Assembly: GCF_900215205.1 (NCBI RefSeq)
Contig: NZ_OBDY01000010.1
Span: 83,862 to 147,861 of the forward strand
Length of the DNA: 64,000 nt
DNA from: Paractinoplanes atraurantiacus
Lineage (GTDB): Bacteria; Actinomycetota; Actinomycetes; Mycobacteriales; Micromonosporaceae
Direction: 5' to 3'
A program made the translations under genes and the position numbers. Below the pieces are notes generated by a model. That model did not search any database, had not been told where the DNA came from, and worked only from the letters and a program-made list of their open reading frames with translations. Below, one piece after another: positions 59,667 through 64,000 of the stretch; the first letter of the stretch is position 1, and each line of letters starts with the position of its first letter.

Positions 59667-60720
59667 CGTGTGCTCCTCTGGTCAGCCGAGCGACGCCGAT
59701 CTTGCTGTCCGCCATGCCGTAGAAGACGTAGTGGACGCCGTCGACCTGCTCGATGGCGGTGGGGAAGACGACGTTGGGAACGGTTCCGGACTGCTCGTCC
59801 GCCGTTTCCGGGACAAAGATCGGTTCGGAGGTACGGGTGAGCACCCGGCCCGGGTCGGCCGGGTCGAGGATCATCGCCCCGGCCGCGTACGTCACCCTCT
59901 GGTTGGTGGGGTCGAAGCCGGGCGGGATGTAACCGGTGACGCCGTGGTGGATCAGCAGCCAGCCCTCCGGCACCCGCAGCGGCGGCGGGCCGGCGCCGAT
60001 CTTGAGGGCCTCGTACGGGTATTCGGACAGCGCCACGCAGCGGTGGTTCCGCGGCCGGACCAGCGCGGTGATGTCGTCGTGCACGAGGTCGGCCGGGACG
60101 TAGGAGATCCAGATGCCGGCCCGCTCGTCCGCGATGCCGGCCGGCAGGTGCACCCCCTCGCCCGGGCGGAACCAGCCGAGATCCCACATCGGACGATGCA
60201 GCATCGCGTAGCTGAGCCGCCCGTCCGGGCCGGGCACGGGCTCGGGGAAGAACACCGCGTCCTTGTTGGGGAAGAGGTTGAGGTCGGTGTCGAGGTCTTT
60301 CTGGTACGTGAACTGGACCGGCCCGAGACGCTCCCACTTGCGCAGGTCGGCCGAGACGGCGAGCGCGAGCTTGGGACCCAGGGGCCCGTACGCCACGTAC
60401 GTCATCACATGTTTGCCGAGGCTCGGCACCCAGGTGGTGCGCGGGTCCTCGACGCCGGCGTTGTTCTTGCCGCGCTCCCAGCCCTCGTCCGGGGCCAGGA
60501 CCACGCCCTGCCGGCGCACGCCGACCGGCACGCCGTCGCTGATCTGCACCTCGGCCAGGCCGACCCGGGACACGTTGCCCGGCGCGACCATGCGCGGCAG
60601 CAGGTAGAGCTTTCCGTCCGGGCCCCACCCGCTCGCCGGGTTGAGGACCCCTTCCGCCTCGAGGGTGTCGCCGGTGTCGGGCGCCATGATCACGCCGAGG
60701 CGGGTCATCGAGTACGTCAT
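59569..60720 (-). CDS. GH130-family glycosidase/phosphorylase (beta-mannoside active)
   Basis: A 383-residue five-bladed beta-propeller enzyme of GH130. Blade motifs include EAEGVLNPASGWGPDGKLYLLPRMV, NNAGVEDPRTTWVP (Glu-Asp of the family), LFPNKDAVFFPEPVPG and GWLLIHHGVTG. GH130 enzymes phosphorolyse or hydrolyse beta-1,4- or beta-1,2-mannosides. No signal peptide is present, so it acts on imported oligosaccharides. Its last 98 bases overlap the start of the toroid hydrolase gene. The C-terminal 30 residues (AHDETQIRVVGQRAGSDGPA...) are unlike the family, suggesting that a shorter end was extended by frameshift or drift. Confidence 0.9.
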   Translation of the reverse strand: MTYSMTRLGVIMAPDTGDTLEAEGVLNPASGWGPDGKLYLLPRMVAPGNVSRVGLAEVQISDGVPVGVRRQGVVLAPDEGWERGKNNAGVEDPRTTWVPSLGKHVMTYVAYGPLGPKLALAVSADLRKWERLGPVQFTYQKDLDTDLNLFPNKDAVFFPEPVPGPDGRLSYAMLHRPMWDLGWFRPGEGVHLPAGIADERAGIWISYVPADLVHDDITALVRPRNHRCVALSEYPYEALKIGAGPPPLRVPEGWLLIHHGVTGYIPPGFDPTNQRVTYAAGAMILDPADPGRVLTRTSEPIFVPETADEQSGTVPNVVFPTAIEQVDGVHYVFYGMADSKIGVARLTRGAHDETQIRVVGQRAGSDGPAADAVPGPGGAEPSH

Positions 60721-60721
60721 G

Positions 60722-61540
60722 TCAGCCTTTCACTCCGGAGCCGAGATCGGTGGAGACGAAGTGCCGCTGGAAGGCGATGAACAGGCCCACCGCGGGCGCG
60801 GCCAGCACGCAGGCTCCGGCCAGGATCGCGCCGAACGGATTGGCCGCCCGCGCCGAGACATTGCTGATGTAATTGGCCAGCGAGACCGCCAGCGGCTGCA
60901 TGTCCGCCTGTTTGGTCACCAGGAACGGCCACAGGAATTCGTTCCACGGGCCGATGAAGGTGAGCAGGACGGCGGTCAGCAACGCCGGGCGCACCAACGG
61001 CAGCGCGACCGACCAGAGAATGCGCAACTCGCCCGCGCCGTCGAGCCGGGCCGCGGCGAACAGATCGTCCGGGAGCTGGAGGAAGAACTGCCGGAAGATG
61101 AAGACCGCCGTCGTGTTGATGGCGAACGGCAGAATCATTCCGAGGTACGAGTCGGCCAGCCCGTAGCCCCGCACGATGAGCACGTAGAGCGGGATCAGCA
61201 GCAGCTGGAACGGGATGACCTGCACCAGCAGGACCAGCACAAAGAGCGTGCCCCGCCCGCGGAAGTGCAGCCGGGCCAGCGCATAGCCGGCCAGGACGCC
61301 GAAGACGACGGTGCCGAGCAGAACGCCGCCGGTGAAGATGCCGGAATTGATGAGCGAGCCGACCAGATCGACCCGGGAATTGATGTCCTTGTAGTTGTCG
61401 AGGGTCAGGCCCGAGGTCGGGAAGGCGCCTTTCACGGACGTGTCCGGCGACGACTGTAGCGACCCGATCAGCATGTAATAGAAGGGAAACAGGAAGGCCA
61501 GCGCGCCCAGGAACAGCACGACGTGCCGCAATCGCGCCAT
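60722..61540 (-). CDS. Sugar ABC transporter permease (MalG-like)
   Basis: A 272-residue CUT1-type permease with six helices. The EAA loop is in LPDDLFAAARLDGAGELRILWSVALPLVRPALL, which contacts the ATPase. It lies one base upstream of the GH130 gene and one base downstream of the MalF-like gene. No ATPase is in the operon; actinomycetes commonly use the shared MsiK ATPase for CUT1 systems. Confidence 0.94.
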   Translation of the reverse strand: MARLRHVVLFLGALAFLFPFYYMLIGSLQSSPDTSVKGAFPTSGLTLDNYKDINSRVDLVGSLINSGIFTGGVLLGTVVFGVLAGYALARLHFRGRGTLFVLVLLVQVIPFQLLLIPLYVLIVRGYGLADSYLGMILPFAINTTAVFIFRQFFLQLPDDLFAAARLDGAGELRILWSVALPLVRPALLTAVLLTFIGPWNEFLWPFLVTKQADMQPLAVSLANYISNVSARAANPFGAILAGACVLAAPAVGLFIAFQRHFVSTDLGSGVKG

Positions 61541-61541
61541 G

Positions 61542-62423
61542 TCAGTCCCTCTCGATCAAACGCCGATTGATGTACGCGACGATCAGCACCCCGATGACCA
61601 GCAGCACCCCGATCGCCGCGGCGAAATCGGGCTCGCCCTGTTGCAATCCGCGCTGATACATCACCAGGACCGGCGAGGCGGACGCGCCGTTCGGCCCGCC
61701 CCCGCCGGTGAGCAGATAGGGCTCGGTGAACAGGTTGGCCCCGGTGATCAGCGACAGGATCACCACGAGCGCGGTGGCCGGCCGGACCGCGGGCACGGTC
61801 ACCGACCAGAAGCGGTTCCAGGCCGTCGCGCCGTCGACCGAGGCCGACTCGTAGAGCTCCTTCGGCACGTTCTGCAACGCGGCCAGGTAGAGCAGGATGA
61901 AGAAGCCGAGCTGCTTCCAGGTCACGAAAACGGCGATCACCGGCATCGCGAGGTATTCGTTGATCAGCCAGGACGGGTCCGGCGCCAGCGGGCCGAGCAC
62001 CGTGTTGACCAGGCCGTCCGAGTTGAACAGGAAGAGCCACACGCCGACCACGGCCACGCTGGCCGTCACGTACGGGACGTAGAAGGCGACCCGCAGGAAC
62101 GTCCGCGCGTGCACCACCTTGTTCAGCGCGACCGCCAGCAGCAGCGCCAGCCCGGTCGTGAGCGGCACGTTGATGATCAGGAAGACGCCGATGTTGCGGA
62201 AGCTGCGCAGCACCGCCGGGTCGGTCAGCACCGCCTTGTAGTTGTCCAGGCCGACGAACGGGTGGTCGACGATCGCGCCGGGCGCGGCGAAGAAGTAGTC
62301 GTGAAAGCTCATCCAGACCGCGAACCCGAACGGGTAGGCGAAGATGACCGCGATGTAGACCGCGTACGGTGCGGCCAGGATCATCCCGACCGGGTGCCGT
62401 CCCAGTGCTCTTTCCTTGAGCAT
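61542..62423 (-). CDS. Sugar ABC transporter permease (MalF-like)
   Basis: A 293-residue permease. The N-terminal part (PYAVYIAVIFAYPFGFAVWMSFHDYF) and the EAA loop (LYESASVDGATAWNRFWSVTVPAVRPATAL) are typical. The extended first periplasmic loop of MalF is absent, as in many CUT1 systems. The start codon overlaps the stop of the binding-protein gene by one base (TGATG arrangement at 62421-62425), so the genes are translationally coupled. Confidence 0.94.
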   Translation of the reverse strand: MLKERALGRHPVGMILAAPYAVYIAVIFAYPFGFAVWMSFHDYFFAAPGAIVDHPFVGLDNYKAVLTDPAVLRSFRNIGVFLIINVPLTTGLALLLAVALNKVVHARTFLRVAFYVPYVTASVAVVGVWLFLFNSDGLVNTVLGPLAPDPSWLINEYLAMPVIAVFVTWKQLGFFILLYLAALQNVPKELYESASVDGATAWNRFWSVTVPAVRPATALVVILSLITGANLFTEPYLLTGGGGPNGASASPVLVMYQRGLQQGEPDFAAAIGVLLVIGVLIVAYINRRLIERD

Positions 62424-63706
62424 CAGGACCCGCTGGCGAGCTGATCGACCTTCTCGGCGGCGCCGCTGAAGGCCTGGTCCACCGGCTCCTTACCGAAGAT
62501 CACCGAGGCCGAGTACGCGTCGCGGAAGGTCTGCCAGATGGCGACGCTGTTGGGCACGTTGGGCACCTCGACCGTGCGGGCCGCCTGGTCGGCGAACTGC
62601 TTGTAGGCCGGGTTCTTGGTGAAGTAGTCGGGATAGGTGGTCGCCACGTCCTTGCGCAGCGGCATCTGCCCGGTCTTGTCGAGCAGCGCGCCGTCCTGCT
62701 CCTTGCTGGTCGCGAACTTCATCAGCTCCCAGGCGGTGGCCCGGTTCTGGCAGGCGCTGTACATGGCGACGTTCTTGGCGTCGCTGAACGTCTTGATCTG
62801 CTCGGCCGGCTTGCCGGTCGAGGTGGGCACCGGCACCGAGCCCCACTTCACCTTGTCGCCGTAGACCGCCACCGCCCACGGGCCGACGATCGCCATGGCC
62901 GCCTTCTGGTCGGCGAACGAGTCGCCGTTGTACTGCTCCTTGCCGGCCAGGCCCTCGTCGTACATGGTCTTCCAGAAGCCGGCGACCTTCTGGCCCTCGG
63001 GCGAGTTGAACTGCGCCTTGCTGTCCTGCACGAGCTGCTTGCCGTCGGTCTCGGCCAGGAACATCGGGTAGAAGTCGAACCAGGACTGGAAGAACTCGCT
63101 GGTCGGCGCGGGCCAGATGGCGAACTGGGCCGCCTTGGAAGACTTGATCTTGCGGGCGGCGGCCAGGACGTCGTCGTACGTGCTGAGCGCGGGCTTCTCG
63201 GCGTCGAGGCCGGCCTTGGCGAAGACGTCCTTGTTGTAGAAGATCATCACCGGGTTGGACTTCCAGGGCAGCTGGTAGAACTTGCCGTCCGGCGACTTGT
63301 ACTGCTCGGCGGTGTCACCGGTCCGGTCGGCGATGTACTGCGCGGCCCCGTCGAACGAGTCGAGCGCGACCAGCCCGCCCTGCTTCTGGAACTGCGGCAC
63401 GGCGGCCGGCGCGGTGTTGAAGATCAGGCAGGGCGCGTTGCCGGCCGTGATGGCGGCGCCGATGACCTCCTCCGAGCTCTTGCCGGCGGGGATCTCCTGC
63501 GCGGTGACCTTCTGGTCGGCGTGCTGGCCGTTCCAGGCCTCGACCATGGCCTTGCCCCAGGCCAGTTCTTCCTGGTTGTTGGAGAGCCAGATCGTGATCG
63601 GGCCGGTGGCGGCGTTGGCCTTTTCGGCGTCGGCGCCGCCGCCGCCATCACAGCCGGCAATGAGCAGACTCGCAGTGACGATGAGGGCCGGGAGGGTACG
63701 TTTCAT
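62423..63706 (-). CDS. Sugar ABC transporter substrate-binding lipoprotein
   Basis: A 427-residue lipoprotein. The signal ends with lipobox IAGC (LLIAGCDGG). The binding fold begins GPITIWLSNNQEELAWGKAMVEAWNGQHADQKV, with APCLIFNTAPAAVPQFQKQGG and LPWKSNPVMIFYNKDVFAKAGLD. It belongs to the CUT1 (MalE-like) family. From its operon partners it likely binds a mannose-containing oligosaccharide. It starts with ATG at 63706, overlapping the stop of the LacI gene (ATGA at 63703-63706). Confidence 0.94.
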   Translation of the reverse strand: MKRTLPALIVTASLLIAGCDGGGGADAEKANAATGPITIWLSNNQEELAWGKAMVEAWNGQHADQKVTAQEIPAGKSSEEVIGAAITAGNAPCLIFNTAPAAVPQFQKQGGLVALDSFDGAAQYIADRTGDTAEQYKSPDGKFYQLPWKSNPVMIFYNKDVFAKAGLDAEKPALSTYDDVLAAARKIKSSKAAQFAIWPAPTSEFFQSWFDFYPMFLAETDGKQLVQDSKAQFNSPEGQKVAGFWKTMYDEGLAGKEQYNGDSFADQKAAMAIVGPWAVAVYGDKVKWGSVPVPTSTGKPAEQIKTFSDAKNVAMYSACQNRATAWELMKFATSKEQDGALLDKTGQMPLRKDVATTYPDYFTKNPAYKQFADQAARTVEVPNVPNSVAIWQTFRDAYSASVIFGKEPVDQAFSGAAEKVDQLASGS

Positions 63707-64000
63707 CGTTCGGTTCCTCCTGTCGGAGCGGTGGATCCCCTGACGACGAGTTGGGCGGGGGGCACGGGGATGTCTGTTTTGTGCTCGCCCTCGATGAGGC
63801 CGAGCAGGGCTTCCGCGGCTTTCCGGCCCCAGAGGTACGGGTCGGTGCGGACCGTGGTGAGCGGTGGGCTCACATACGCTGCGAGCTCGGTGTTGTCGAA
63901 GCCGGTGACCGAGACCGGCACACCGAGCTCCTGGGCCACCGCCATGCCGGCGATGGCCATGAGGTCGTTGGCGTAGACGATCGCGGTGGGTGGTTCTTTG
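63703..64000 (-). CDS. LacI-family transcriptional regulator, C-terminal part (runs off the right edge)
   Basis: The visible 98 codons are the end of the effector-binding domain: AIVYANDLMAIAGMAVAQELGVPVSVTGFDNTELAAYVSPPLTTVRTDPYLWGRKAAEALLGLI in layout. The N-terminal helix-turn-helix lies beyond 64000. It is translationally coupled to the binding-protein gene by a four-base overlap, which is good evidence that it regulates this operon in response to the imported sugar. The operator is outside the window or not visible. Confidence 0.93.
   Translation of the reverse strand, partial: KEPPTAIVYANDLMAIAGMAVAQELGVPVSVTGFDNTELAAYVSPPLTTVRTDPYLWGRKAAEALLGLIEGEHKTDIPVPPAQLVVRGSTAPTGGTER

Overview
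The window is chromosomal DNA from a very GC-rich actinomycete, most likely a member of the Micromonosporaceae (Actinoplanes-like). This is an inference from several things: G or C at almost every third codon position, an Lsr2 nucleoid protein, an F420-type LLM oxidoreductase, a perfect CebR-type operator in front of a secreted cellulase, sugar ABC operons without their own ATPase, and many short GTGA/ATGA stop-start overlaps. No plasmid, phage structural or transposase gene is visible. Most of the window looks like ordinary accessory chromosome.

Layout. 1-4162: an ECF sigma factor (cut by the left edge), its zinc-finger anti-sigma factor, then a run of exported proteins that may be its regulon. 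4426-9558: DNA repair and housekeeping enzymes (AlkA-type glycosylase, CNNM/CorC membrane protein, SpoU rRNA methyltransferase, ROK sugar kinase, HAD phosphatase, methyltransferase). 9650-20936: a GGDEF/EAL protein with a damaged EAL site, an epimerase, a three-subunit molybdenum hydroxylase, an amidohydrolase, a GH12-CBM2 cellulase under a CebR box, Lsr2 and an SDR. 20945-21475: a GC-rich minisatellite. 21561-33975: a membrane glycosyltransferase, an SDR-TetR operon with a nested palindrome, fatty-acid and sterol-type redox enzymes, a GntR-controlled membrane protein with a 21-bp perfect inverted repeat, and a dioxygenase/acyl-CoA ligase/SUKH operon. 34047-42125: a TRAP-TAXI transporter, a protein mannosyltransferase, a broken chemoreceptor and a quinone reductase. 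42188-43020: a tRNA transcription unit. 43033-57631: pyruvate dehydrogenase (quinone), a desaturase, a two-component system, an ABC importer lacking its ATPase, a DGPF/ECF42 pair, a frameshifted HEPN gene next to a HEAT-repeat gene, and small hypotheticals. 57768-64000: a LacI-controlled operon for import and breakdown of what are probably beta-mannosides.

The most interesting part is 42188-42971. A good promoter (TTGTCA-N17-TAATGT) is followed by a 35-codon open reading frame with a strong ribosome binding site, a hairpin over its stop codon, and an intrinsic terminator. The terminator ends only three bases before the first of five tRNA genes: Trp, Met(CAU), Arg(ACG), Lys(CUU) and an initiator-like Met(CAU). 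Six consecutive leader codons, W-R-R-A-M-K (TGG CGA CGA GCC ATG AAG), contain a codon for every amino-acid specificity in the downstream array. A competing base-paired form can be drawn that would disrupt the terminator. This has the architecture of a ribosome-mediated attenuator controlling a set of supernumerary tRNAs. I do not know of a described system of this kind; the regulatory role is inferred, but the sequence elements are directly visible.

Broken genes are limited to the chemoreceptor (missing N-terminus, stop codon, internal deletion with frameshift), the HEPN-family gene (two frame breaks) and possibly a small gene at 21561.
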